Shown here piece after piece: positions 53,265 to 61,239 of a stretch of DNA of 64,000 nucleotides (position 1 is the first letter of the stretch; each line of letters starts with the position of its first letter). The stretch covers positions 1,550,001-1,614,000 of the forward strand of contig NZ_CP049304.1 of NCBI RefSeq assembly GCF_019444005.1, given 5' to 3'. The stretch comes from Liquorilactobacillus nagelii DSM 13675 (GTDB taxonomy: Bacteria > Bacillota > Bacilli > Lactobacillales > Lactobacillaceae). The notes beneath the pieces were generated by a model that ran no database searches, had not been told where the DNA came from, and worked only from the letters and a program-made list of their open reading frames with translations. Made by a program: the position numbers and the translations under genes.

Positions 53265-54632
53265 TTAACACAAAGCAGTCAAAACTTCTTCTAAATGTAT
53301 ACCATGACTGCCCTTTAATAAAACTAAATCTGTTGGTTCGATTAGATCATTTAAATCAGCCAGCAATTGTGTCTTTTGATTGCTGGCATATAAATGAAGA
53401 CGTTCTGGAGTAAACTTAGCTGCCAACGCCTGTTGTAAAGCAGCCATATGACTGCCGCACAAAAAAACTTCTGCAATCTGCTTAGGATCAATATCAGCGG
53501 CTAACCCAGCATGTAATTTAGCCGCTGCTGTTCCTAATTCAAGCATGTCTCCCAAAACAATGAAACGTTGCCCCCTGGTTGGAACTTGTGAAAAGGCTCT
53601 GAGAACTAGATGAGCGGCTGTCGGATTGGAATTGTATACATCACTCAAAATCCGTTCTTGCTTTTTCCCAATCAGCCATTCAGTTCGGTTAGCGGTAGCC
53701 TGAAAAGTCGTCAAAGCTGAAATCATCTTTTTAATCGGTAAATGAAAATAATCGCCAACGGCCAAAGCAGCTAAAGCATTGTTAACATTATAACTGCCAA
53801 TCATCGGCACTGTAACATTGTCCTCTGGCCAGCATGCTACCCGGAAACTTGTCCGTTTTTCATCGCTAACAATATTCAAAGCTTGGAAATCATTATTGCC
53901 TGATTCTCCAAATGTTCTAGTGTCTTGCAGCAATTTTTTGGTCCGTTCACGTAAGAGTGGCTCATCTCCGTTATAAACTAAAACACCATCTTCTTTTAAA
54001 CCATGTACAATTTCCATTTTAGCATCAGCAATCTTGTCACGGCTGCCGAAGAATTCGATATGCGCTTCACCAATCATCGTAATGACAGCAACATCTGGTT
54101 CAACTAAACGGCTCAGATGATCTAATTCACCAAAATGATCCATTCCCATTTCAACAACCAATATTTCAGTATTAGGTTCCATTTCCAAAATAGTCATGGG
54201 AACCCCAATTTGATTATTAAAGTTCGCATGAGTTTTTTGAACATTGAAACTTGTTTCTAAAATTGCTGCAACCATATCTTTGGTTGTTGTCTTTCCATTG
54301 CTGCCTGTTACAGCGACTACTTGCGGGTTAATTTTTGCTAGGTAATATTTAGCCAATTGCTGAAAAGCAGCCAAAGTATCGGTTACAGATAAGATTGGAA
54401 AATTATTTTCCGGAGCTTGATGATCACTTTGCCACAAAGTTGCTGCAGCCTTTCCTTCGATTGCTCGATTAAGATAATCATGACCATCATGAATTCCAAC
54501 TAATGGGATAAACAGAGCACCCGGTTGCAAACTGCGAGTATCAAAAGAAACACTTGTAATTATAATATCTTCCCAATTCTCCCCAGGTGTTATTTTCAGT
54601 GCTTTCGCAATTTCTGCTAATCGCATCTTCAT
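53265..54632 (-). CDS. murF: UDP-N-acetylmuramoyl-tripeptide--D-alanyl-D-alanine ligase
   Basis: 455 residues. ATP site VVAVTGSNGKTTTKDMVAAIL, then ANFNNQIGVPMTILEME, VVEMGMDHFGELDHLS and the C-terminal VYNSNPTAAHLVLRAF. It adds D-Ala-D-Ala to the muramoyl peptide. ATG at 54632 with AAAGGAAG. cshA follows after 39 bases, the usual murF-cshA order. Confidence 0.96.
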   Translation of the reverse strand: MKMRLAEIAKALKITPGENWEDIIITSVSFDTRSLQPGALFIPLVGIHDGHDYLNRAIEGKAAATLWQSDHQAPENNFPILSVTDTLAAFQQLAKYYLAKINPQVVAVTGSNGKTTTKDMVAAILETSFNVQKTHANFNNQIGVPMTILEMEPNTEILVVEMGMDHFGELDHLSRLVEPDVAVITMIGEAHIEFFGSRDKIADAKMEIVHGLKEDGVLVYNGDEPLLRERTKKLLQDTRTFGESGNNDFQALNIVSDEKRTSFRVACWPEDNVTVPMIGSYNVNNALAALAVGDYFHLPIKKMISALTTFQATANRTEWLIGKKQERILSDVYNSNPTAAHLVLRAFSQVPTRGQRFIVLGDMLELGTAAAKLHAGLAADIDPKQIAEVFLCGSHMAALQQALAAKFTPERLHLYASNQKTQLLADLNDLIEPTDLVLLKGSHGIHLEEVLTALC

Positions 54633-54762
54633 TGATAAAACTTCCTTTCACTGCAAGCAGTCTTCAACCATTTAGTTTAATCTCTTACTTAGACTTTGCT
54701 TGCAGAAATAACGATCGACCAGTTAAATGACCCTTGTTATTGTATCATAAATCACCTAGCCA

Positions 54763-54807
54763 TAAAAAAGAACAAAACCCTCCAGTTGGTAAGAACTGCT
54801 GAAGGGT
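54763..54807 (-). terminator. Terminator of the htpX unit
   Basis: On the minus strand CCCTTCAGCAGTT pairs with AACTGGAGGG around TCTTACC, followed by TTTTGTTCTTTTTT. It follows the unknown gene at 54850. Confidence 0.8.
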
Positions 54808-54849
54808 AAATTATAAGTAATTTAGATTCAAGTAATTGTATTTACCATC

Positions 54850-55632
54850 CTAAAAATTTAAATTATCCTCAAACGCTTCTGGTGTTAACACAAGCAAGTC
54901 CCACTTACCAGTATTCAACTGATATTTGAGTCGACCAACTAGATTTGATTTTTCAATCATCATTGTCGGTTCATGCCATTTTAATTGATAAACCGAATCT
55001 GGTGCAGCTAAAATTGGTATCGTAATTTCAGGGCCACGAAGTTTTAACCCCCCAAAATCAAAAACTGCCCCGCTAATCATTAGTGGCAGTAACTGTTTGG
55101 CAACAGCTACCGGGAAAGCCTGAATTCGATATCTCAAGCGCAGAAAAGCTCTTTTTTCACGATAAGCTTTTGCCAAATGATTTGTCACAGCTTGAACCAT
55201 TACGCGATAAAAATTCGGCAAAAAGCGATAATAAACCTTATTTGCACCATTTGGTAACGTTAAATAAACAAAATTATTTTGTAGTTTATAATAAAATGGT
55301 GACTTTAAGTGTGTAAAAGCATGACCTAAGTATAACATCTCTGAAACTTCTTGGGGAGTCAACGATTCCAAATCAAATGAATTATCAAAATCAATCCAAC
55401 ACAGATTTTCATTAGATCGATCATGTAGAAATGATTTAACATTTTCTATCCCGATATACATATTGAAACCCGAGTAAATATCAATTTCTTGGTTAGGATC
55501 AACCGGAGCCAGCGAAAGAACATTTTCCGGTAGATGTGAGCAACCATCGATAAAATCCTTAACTCCAATACCATAAGTCAACGTCAGATGCGATACTTTA
55601 TCAAGATGCACATATACAATGTCATTGCGCAT
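54850..55632 (-). CDS. Protein of unknown function downstream of htpX
   Basis: 260 residues, soluble, with mixed alpha/beta character. No motif or domain was recognised. The N-terminal half has LTYGIGVKDFIDG and FNMYIGIENVKSF; the C-terminal half has RAFLRLRYRIQAFPVAV and FDFGGLKLRGPEITIP. It begins 30 bases after htpX, and the terminator at 54763-54807 ends both. It is a candidate accessory protein of the LemA/HtpX unit, on context only. Confidence 0.8.
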   Translation of the reverse strand: MRNDIVYVHLDKVSHLTLTYGIGVKDFIDGCSHLPENVLSLAPVDPNQEIDIYSGFNMYIGIENVKSFLHDRSNENLCWIDFDNSFDLESLTPQEVSEMLYLGHAFTHLKSPFYYKLQNNFVYLTLPNGANKVYYRFLPNFYRVMVQAVTNHLAKAYREKRAFLRLRYRIQAFPVAVAKQLLPLMISGAVFDFGGLKLRGPEITIPILAAPDSVYQLKWHEPTMMIEKSNLVGRLKYQLNTGKWDLLVLTPEAFEDNLNF

Positions 55633-55662
55633 TTCTTTTCCCCTGTTTCATTTCTCTGTTGA

Positions 55663-56553
55663 TTACATTCTTTCCAAACGAGCAATCCGCTCTTCAGTGG
55701 GCGGATGAGTATCAAACAAATGAGTCCAAGACTTATCCTTGAACGGGTTGGAAATATAGAGCGAGGAACTACTTGGATCAGCGTTTTTCATGGGCTCACT
55801 ATTAGAAATTTTCTGCAGTGCACTTATTAAGCCTTGTGGGTTACGAGTCAATTCCACTCCGGAAGCATCTGCCAAAAATTCGCGATTACGTGACAAAGCC
55901 ATTTGTGCCAGTGAAGCTGCCAATGGCCCTAAAATCAATACGAAAATTGATAACACTAACACTAAAACATTTGCTCCATTGTTGTCGTCATCACGCCGGC
56001 GACTACCACCACCCCACCAAAAGAAGTTACCGCCTAGATTGACTAAGGCTGAAATAACTGCAACAAGTGCCAAAGCGGTTGTTTGCAATCGGATATCATA
56101 ATTTCTGATATGGGAGATTTCATGAGCAATTACTCCCTCCAGCTCTTCACGATTCAAGCGATTTAACAACCCACGAGTAACAGCAACAGCCGAATGTTCA
56201 GGATCTCTTCCTGTAGCAAAAGCATTCGGACTGGGATCTTCAATAATAAAAACTCGTGGCATTGGTACTTTTCCAACTAGGGACATATCTTCAATAATAT
56301 GCCATAATTCTGGGAACTCTGATTCATGCTTAATTTCAACTGCTTGATTCATATTCATCACAATTTCGGTTGAACGGGATAACATTGAAAGCATGTAAAA
56401 AGTTCCTAAAACAACCGCTAACAAAACCCCTGCCGTCGCACTATTCCAAAAGACATACCCTAATGAGGCACCAATCAAAGCAACCAATAATAAAAACCCA
56501 AACATTACATAAAATGTTCGACGCTTGTTTTGAGCAATTTGGTTAAATAACAT
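55663..56553 (-). CDS. htpX: Membrane zinc metalloprotease HtpX
   Basis: 296 residues. Two N-terminal and two central membrane helices, [15 protein letters not shown] with the zinc HExxH, the downstream Glu in [13 protein letters not shown], and a C-terminal [11 protein letters not shown]. It degrades misfolded membrane proteins. It follows lemA by 24 bases, the conserved lemA-htpX pair. Confidence 0.96.
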   Translation of the reverse strand: MLFNQIAQNKRRTFYVMFGFLLLVALIGASLGYVFWNSATAGVLLAVVLGTFYMLSMLSRSTEIVMNMNQAVEIKHESEFPELWHIIEDMSLVGKVPMPRVFIIEDPSPNAFATGRDPEHSAVAVTRGLLNRLNREELEGVIAHEISHIRNYDIRLQTTALALVAVISALVNLGGNFFWWGGGSRRRDDDNNGANVLVLVLSIFVLILGPLAASLAQMALSRNREFLADASGVELTRNPQGLISALQKISNSEPMKNADPSSSSLYISNPFKDKSWTHLFDTHPPTEERIARLERM

Positions 56554-56577
56554 TTTTATTTGCTCCTTTAATTAAAG

Positions 56578-57129
56578 CTAAAAAGAAACCTTAGGCGCAT
56601 TTTTTTCTTCAGTCGGTACTTCTAAATAAGCAACTTTAGTCATTCCATGGATTTTAGCAATCATATTCGACGGGAAAGTTAACAATTTCTGATTGTAGGC
56701 TGCCGCACTTGAATTAAATAACTGGCGTGAATAAGCAATTTTATTTTCTGTATTTGCTAATTCTTCCATTAACTTGGTGAACTCTTGATTAGCCTTAAGA
56801 TCAGGGTAACTTTCAGCCAAAGCAAAAATTGATTTTAGCGATTCACTCAATTGATTGGACAGTTCCATTTTCTTTTGTTGCTGATCAGTTGGAACACTAA
56901 TTAACTGGTTACGTAATTCAACAACTTGAGCAAAAGTTTCACGTTCATGCTTAGCATAGCCTTTAGTTGTTTCAACCAAATTTGGAATCAGATCATTCCG
57001 TCGTTTCAATTGAACATCGATTTGGCTCCAAGATTCATCTGTGTAAACTTTAGCTTTTTGCAGACCATTGTAAATAGCAATGTAAGCAACAACTATAACA
57101 GCTATTATTAAAATTATAATCCAGATCAT
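56578..57129 (-). CDS. lemA: LemA family protein
   Basis: 183 residues. One N-terminal membrane helix (about 2-22) is followed by a helical domain with SWSQIDVQLKRRNDLIPNLV and the ENKIAYSRQLFNSSAAAYN signature, ending with the usual FPSNMIAK segment. Function of the family is unknown; it commonly accompanies htpX. ATG at 57129 with GGAGG. It is downstream of the candidate small RNA. Confidence 0.93.
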   Translation of the reverse strand: MIWIIILIIAVIVVAYIAIYNGLQKAKVYTDESWSQIDVQLKRRNDLIPNLVETTKGYAKHERETFAQVVELRNQLISVPTDQQQKKMELSNQLSESLKSIFALAESYPDLKANQEFTKLMEELANTENKIAYSRQLFNSSAAAYNQKLLTFPSNMIAKIHGMTKVAYLEVPTEEKNAPKVSF

Positions 57130-57257
57130 TTTTTCCCTCCAATTAATTACCGTACAACGAAAAACACTATCATTTTAAATAATCATAACAGACCAGCTAA
57201 CTAGAATAAAGTAATTTAATAGTTTGCTACGCAAATTCAAGTTCTATAAACTACCAA

Positions 57258-57296
57258 ACTAAAAGCCGGGTGCAAAACAAGCGTTTTGCCCCGGCT
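57258..57296 (-). terminator. Terminator of the candidate small RNA
   Basis: On the minus strand AGCCGGGGCAAAAC pairs with GTTTTGCACCCGGCT (one mismatch) around GCTT, followed by TTTAGTTT. It is the strongest hairpin in this intergenic region. Confidence 0.85.
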
Positions 57297-57458
57297 AAAT
57301 AACGGTACCAATTATGGTAAGCTACATTCACTCCACAATGTCTGCAGCAGGCACACCAGAAAATCCGCTGGTATCTGTGTCCCGTTTCGATTTGAACCAT
57401 CAATTGCCGCAGCAAAATAATGAAAATCATTACCTGGTTCTTCTCGACTCATCGCATA
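57258..57458 (-). ncRNA. Candidate structured small RNA (about 200 nt)
   Basis: Read on the minus strand, a promoter at 57465-57492 is followed by about 200 bases able to fold into a branched structure and then by a strong terminator (57258-57296). Stems include GAACCA/TGGTTC (57435-57440 with 57394-57399, extended by TCGA/TCGA) enclosing two hairpins: TTGC-TGCG-GCAA (57404-57415) and AATGA/TCATT (57418-57432). A further stem is ACCAG/CTGGT (57355-57372). No protein of credible length or ribosome binding site was seen; a 54-codon reading frame (57312-57476) starts without one. The identity is unknown; it does not look like the rod shape of 6S RNA. Confidence 0.55.
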
Positions 57459-57464
57459 ACTCAA

Positions 57465-57492
57465 ATCATAACACATTTTTTTTTTTTAACAA
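57465..57492 (-). promoter_or_regulatory. Promoter of the candidate small RNA
   Basis: Minus-strand -35 TTGTTA (57487-57492), a 16-base spacer that begins with an A-run, and -10 TATGAT (57465-57470). It starts past the stop of the GNAT gene at 57518. Confidence 0.65.
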
Positions 57493-57517
57493 GTCCAAAA
57501 TTAATATTTTCAATTAA

Positions 57518-57952
57518 TTAAATTGCCTTTTGCATTTGATGATGCGGAATTCCCGCATCAAAAAAGCCCGCACCCACAACATGAAATCCCAATTTTTGAT
57601 AAAAAGATTGTGCTTGGTCTTGAGCACCTAAAGTCAGATAAGGTATTTGCTGATTGCGCGCGTCTTGTTCAATCTTTTGTAATAGTTTGCTAGCTAATCC
57701 CTGACTTCGATAGGCCTTACGAGTAGCTACTCTTTGAATATGCCAAGCTCCATCTCTTTCAACAATTACCCGAGCTGTCGCCCCTGCCACATCAGCAACA
57801 TATGCAACATAGTATACTGCTTGATCTTCATGATCCAATTCCAATTCTGGTGCTACGCCTTGTTCAAGAATAAAAACTTCTTTCCGAATTTCTACTGCTG
57901 CTTGATAGATTTCTCCATAATTTCCCTTGACAATTTTAATAATTGGTTGCAT
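57518..57952 (-). CDS. GNAT-family N-acetyltransferase
   Basis: 144 residues. A start VKGNYGEIYQAAVEIRKEVF is followed by the acetyl-CoA-binding region QRVATRKAYRSQGLASKLL and a C-terminal FYQKLGFHVVGAGFFDAGIPHHQM. The overall pattern resembles the ElaA/YjcF type. The substrate is unknown. ATG at 57952 with AGGAGG. It is upstream of the small RNA candidate. Confidence 0.88.
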   Translation of the reverse strand: MQPIIKIVKGNYGEIYQAAVEIRKEVFILEQGVAPELELDHEDQAVYYVAYVADVAGATARVIVERDGAWHIQRVATRKAYRSQGLASKLLQKIEQDARNQQIPYLTLGAQDQAQSFYQKLGFHVVGAGFFDAGIPHHQMQKAI

Positions 57953-58136
57953 TCAATTTTCCTCCTTAGAGCTCAAAAAACTAGCATTAAGAATTTTTAA
58001 GTTAGCCTTGCTCCAAATTTTTGTTAAAAAAATACCCAATGATTGTAGTCGCTTGAAATTTCAAACTATAAGACTAAAATAGAACTGTAGGATAATTTCT
58101 GCACAGTGTGGATTTCAAAGGAAAGAGGCGATTGCA

Positions 58137-58274
58137 ATGTCGAACAAATTAAGTAAGGAAGAACGCAAAGCATTAGCTCGAAAAGCCTTAGAAGACCGCG
58201 CAAAACATCCTCAAAAAAAGAGTGGTTCTGGTTTTGCACATCTTGATGCCGACGCCAAAAAATTAACCAAATAG
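58137..58274 (+). CDS. Small basic hypothetical protein (45 residues)
   Basis: 45 residues: a Lys/Glu/Arg-rich helical N-terminus (MSNKLSKEERKALARKALED) and a tail with SGSGFAHLDADAKKL. AAAGAGGCG precedes the ATG, and promoter elements (TTGAAA, 16 bases, TAAAAT) lie upstream near 58049-58077. A terminator follows at 58308-58340. The codon pattern and flanking signals support a real gene; no function is known. Confidence 0.72.
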   Translation: MSNKLSKEERKALARKALEDRAKHPQKKSGSGFAHLDADAKKLTK

Positions 58275-58307
58275 CTTTTAAGTTTGGTTATCATTTAAGC
58301 AACTAGA

Positions 58308-58340
58308 GGACTGTGACAATATTTTGCCCAGCCCTTTTTT
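58308..58340 (+). terminator. Terminator after the 45-residue gene
   Basis: GGACTGTGACAA pairs imperfectly with TTGCCCAGCCC, followed by T6. Confidence 0.65.
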
Positions 58341-58370
58341 GTACCCCTTCAAAACTTTTGGCCAGATATA

Positions 58371-59177
58371 TTACCCTTGCTTTACAAGTGGATGTGACTG
58401 ATCTGCTAAAGCTGTAGCAAAAACCTCAGTTTGCTTCAAATCAGTAATTGAAAAATAAATATTTTTAAAAGCTGTAGCAAATTCAGTTGATTGTAAAACA
58501 TCTTTGAACACCCCAGCAACTAATTGTGGATCGTTTTGAAAACTGCCACAGCCGAATGCCCCTAAAATCAAATCATTATCTCCCAAAATTGAAAATTGAC
58601 GCAGAAATTGCGTAATTCTCAATTTAAACTCGGATTGGATCTGCTCAGTAGTTGGCTGATATTTTTCTCTCCTCATTAAAGAAATATCTGGGGCTGCCAT
58701 GCTAATTACATCTACCGACCTAGCTGGCTTTAAATACTGTTTCTCAGTCTCATCTCTTAAAAATTTAACTTGGTATGAAACAATCATTCGTCGCGTATAA
58801 AAACCATGGTTCTCATGTTGTTGATTATAATAATAATACTCTCGTCGAAAAGTGCGCAGCTCCGGATATAGATATGAATTACGGCAAATTGTTTGTTCTT
58901 GAGCATTGATTCCTTGTTTAAAATTACCCCCAATGTCAATTGGACTTGCAAAATTTAATATACCAACAGTCTTTGCAACCGAAATTTTTTTTAATCGTTG
59001 TAAGAGATTTTCATTTTCCACAAAAATCCGTGTTTTCTGCTGAAAACGGGGTTTTATTGGCGCTAGCAGATTACTAACTAATTTAGAATGTTGTGGCAAA
59101 TCATTCATCTCAATTTGATACAAATTCATCGTATGATGTGCAATATTACGGTAATCTTCTGAAGTTAAATTTGTCAC
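58371..59177 (-). CDS. PARG-like macrodomain protein (TIGR02452 family)
   Basis: 268 residues. VGILNFASPIDIGGNFKQG and INAQEQTICRNSYLYPEL align with the family signature (NFA...GGG...QEE...R.S.LY) of bacterial poly(ADP-ribose) glycohydrolases. ILGAFGCGSFQNDPQLVAGVF matches the C-terminal macrodomain motif. Two key positions differ: the third Gly of GGG is Asn, and the second Glu of QEE, the catalytic residue in characterised PARGs, is Gln. The protein may bind ADP-ribose without hydrolysing it. The start is GTG at 59177. Confidence 0.82.
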   Translation of the reverse strand: MTNLTSEDYRNIAHHTMNLYQIEMNDLPQHSKLVSNLLAPIKPRFQQKTRIFVENENLLQRLKKISVAKTVGILNFASPIDIGGNFKQGINAQEQTICRNSYLYPELRTFRREYYYYNQQHENHGFYTRRMIVSYQVKFLRDETEKQYLKPARSVDVISMAAPDISLMRREKYQPTTEQIQSEFKLRITQFLRQFSILGDNDLILGAFGCGSFQNDPQLVAGVFKDVLQSTEFATAFKNIYFSITDLKQTEVFATALADQSHPLVKQG

Positions 59178-59272
59178 TTATCTTGCCTACCTTAAATTTT
59201 CTTTCTTTTATTATCATAACACATCGTTCTCTTCTAATCTATTTTTAATTTAAGTCTTCGCTTATTTTTAAC

Positions 59273-59308
59273 AAAAAAAATAAGCTAAACAATTTTGTTC
59301 AGCTTATT
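59273..59308 (-). terminator. Terminator after the purine permease gene
   Basis: On the minus strand AATAAGCTGAACAA pairs with TTGTTTAGCTTATT, followed by TTTTTTGTT. Confidence 0.85.
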
Positions 59309-59330
59309 CCAAGCTACTTTTTCATTTTAT

Positions 59331-60638
59331 TTAATGACTAAGAATCCAGAAGAACAAGATAAAGACAAAGAATAAAATATACATAATCGGATGAACTTCT
59401 TTACCTCTTTTTGCAGCAATCATTGTAATTGGATAAGCGATAAACCCTAAAGCTAATCCATCAGAAATACTATAAGTTAGAGGCATTCCTAATAAAATTA
59501 AAAATGAAGGGATTGCAATTTCTAATTTTTCCCACTTAACATTCTTCATGCTTTGGGCCATCAAAACGCCAACAATAATCAAAGCTGGAGCTGTTACTTG
59601 ACTTGTAACTACCGATAACAGTGGTGAAAAGAACAGTCCAAAAATAAATAAAACACCAGTTGTAACAGCCGTTAACCCTGAGCGACCGCCAACCGCGATT
59701 CCAGCAGAGGATTCAATATAAGCACTCACTGGTGAGGTTCCTAACAATGAGCCAGCTAACATAGCGGTTGAATCCGACATTAAAGCTTCACCGATTCGTG
59801 GCATCTTATTATCTTTCATAAAACCAGCTTGTTGAGCCAATCCCACCAAAGTACCAGCCGTATCAAAGAATGTTACTAACAAGAAAGTTAAAACGACAAC
59901 TACTAATTGTAAAGAATTAATGTCACCAATATGTTTAACTGCAACTAAAAAAGTTGGTTTCAAACTTGGTGCCATTGAGAAAACTTCAGTTGGGAGTTTA
60001 ATCATTCCTAAAACAATTCCTAAGATTGATGTTGCCACCATTCCAATAAAGATTCCACCAGGTACTCTTTTAACCATTAAAATGGCAGTTAAAATCAGTC
60101 CAAAGATTGTCAACCAAGTTGTGCCTGAAAATCCGCCTAAACTAACAATTGTTGACTTATCAGCTACAATTAATCCCCCATCGGCTAAACCAATAAAGGC
60201 AATAAACAAGCCTATTCCACCTGAAATTGCATATTTTAGATCTGCTGGAATAGCATTAATGATTAATTCTCGCAGTTTGAATACTGTAATTATCAAGAAA
60301 ATAATTGAAGCTATAAAAACACCAGCTAAGGCTGTTTGCCAAGGAATCTTCATCCCAATACATACCGAATATGCAAAAAAGGCATTGACTCCTAATCCAG
60401 GAGCTGTCGCGATCGGATATTTTGACAGAATTCCCATCATCAAACACCCAAGCGCACTCGCCAAGGCGGTCGCCGTAAAGACAGCTCCTTTATTCATCCC
60501 TGAAGCACCTAAAACACTTGGATTTACAAAAAGAATGTACGCCATCGAAATAAAGGTCGTAAAGCCTGCTAACAATTCTCTTTTAAAAGTTGTTCCTAAT
60601 TCGGCCAAACCAAAATAATTATCAATCTTTTCTTTCAC
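59331..60638 (-). CDS. pbuG: NCS2-family purine permease (AzgA/PbuG type)
   Basis: 435 residues from GTG 60638 (AAGGGG upstream); a longer reading frame starts at 60662. About 12-14 membrane segments. ELLAGFTTFISMAYILFVNPSVLG, FFDTAGTLVGLAQQAG and GTSPVSAYIESSAGIAVGGRSGLTAV match AzgA-type hypoxanthine/guanine/adenine transporters. A promoter is at 60697-60725. No purine riboswitch was seen; a PurBox-like site (CCGAACATT) lies at 60655-60663. Confidence 0.88.
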   Translation of the reverse strand: MKEKIDNYFGLAELGTTFKRELLAGFTTFISMAYILFVNPSVLGASGMNKGAVFTATALASALGCLMMGILSKYPIATAPGLGVNAFFAYSVCIGMKIPWQTALAGVFIASIIFLIITVFKLRELIINAIPADLKYAISGGIGLFIAFIGLADGGLIVADKSTIVSLGGFSGTTWLTIFGLILTAILMVKRVPGGIFIGMVATSILGIVLGMIKLPTEVFSMAPSLKPTFLVAVKHIGDINSLQLVVVVLTFLLVTFFDTAGTLVGLAQQAGFMKDNKMPRIGEALMSDSTAMLAGSLLGTSPVSAYIESSAGIAVGGRSGLTAVTTGVLFIFGLFFSPLLSVVTSQVTAPALIIVGVLMAQSMKNVKWEKLEIAIPSFLILLGMPLTYSISDGLALGFIAYPITMIAAKRGKEVHPIMYILFFVFILFFWILSH

Positions 60639-60696
60639 AAATTTTACCCCTTTTCCGAACATTGTCGGTGTATAAATGCAATAAAGAACGTTATTT

Positions 60697-60725
60697 ACTA
60701 TACTATAACTTTAATTAAATGTAAA
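60697..60725 (-). promoter_or_regulatory. Promoter of the purine permease gene
   Basis: Minus-strand -35 TTTACA (60720-60725) and -10 TATAGT (60697-60702) with a 17-base spacer. Confidence 0.7.
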
Positions 60726-60851
60726 CCAACATTCATCATAAGCTAAAAAATATTGTGAGAAGAAAGTCTCCGGAAATTGATTGTATGTAAAACATACTAA
60801 ATTGATTTTAATCAGGCTTAACTAAGAGATACTTTTTCCAAGTTTTTGGAC

Positions 60852-60877
60852 AAAAAAAAATCCCTAAACTGGGATTT
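60852..60877 (-). terminator. Terminator after rpmE2
   Basis: On the minus strand AATCCCAGTTTAGGGATT forms a short stem (AATCCC/GGGATT) followed by T7 or more. Confidence 0.8.
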
Positions 60878-60882
60878 TTTAT

Positions 60883-61134
60883 TTATTTGCTGGTTAAACC
60901 ATATTTCTTGTTGAAACGATCAACACGGCCATCAGCCTGTGTGAATTTCTGACGTCCAGTGTAGAATGGATGTGAATCGCAAGAAATTTCAACACGAATC
61001 AACGGGTAAGTTTTACCATCTTCCCATTCAACTGTTTCTTTTGAATTCTTAGTTGAACCAGACAAAAATTTATAGCCAGTAGCTGAATCTTGAAAAACTA
61101 CTGCATGATAATCTGGATGAATACCTTTTTTCAT
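60883..61134 (-). CDS. rpmE2: 50S ribosomal protein L31, type B
   Basis: 83 residues. [20 protein letters not shown] and [21 protein letters not shown] are typical of L31 type B. The zinc Cys pairs of type A are absent. It is the usual form made under zinc limitation or as sole copy in lactobacilli. ATG at 61134 with GGAGAG. It follows rho by about 105 bases. Confidence 0.95.
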   Translation of the reverse strand: MKKGIHPDYHAVVFQDSATGYKFLSGSTKNSKETVEWEDGKTYPLIRVEISCDSHPFYTGRQKFTQADGRVDRFNKKYGLTSK

Positions 61135-61239
61135 TTGAGACTCTCCTTTGCCCTAATTCATTTGCTGAACTAGAGTTGATCTTAATATAAAATACAACAA
61201 ACCAAATAGTATCATAAAACCGTCAACCATGCAACTTTG

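Noticed and set aside
57258..57458. T-box or other riboswitch controlling lemA
   Set aside because: A GGTACC near the terminator recalls T-box elements, but there is no clear T-box sequence, and lemA-htpX are not amino-acid or synthetase genes. No alternative antiterminator was found.
57312..57476. A 54-codon minus-strand frame across the small RNA candidate
   Set aside because: No ribosome binding site precedes its starts, and the sequence folds into stable stems. It is better explained as RNA. I could not exclude a small protein.
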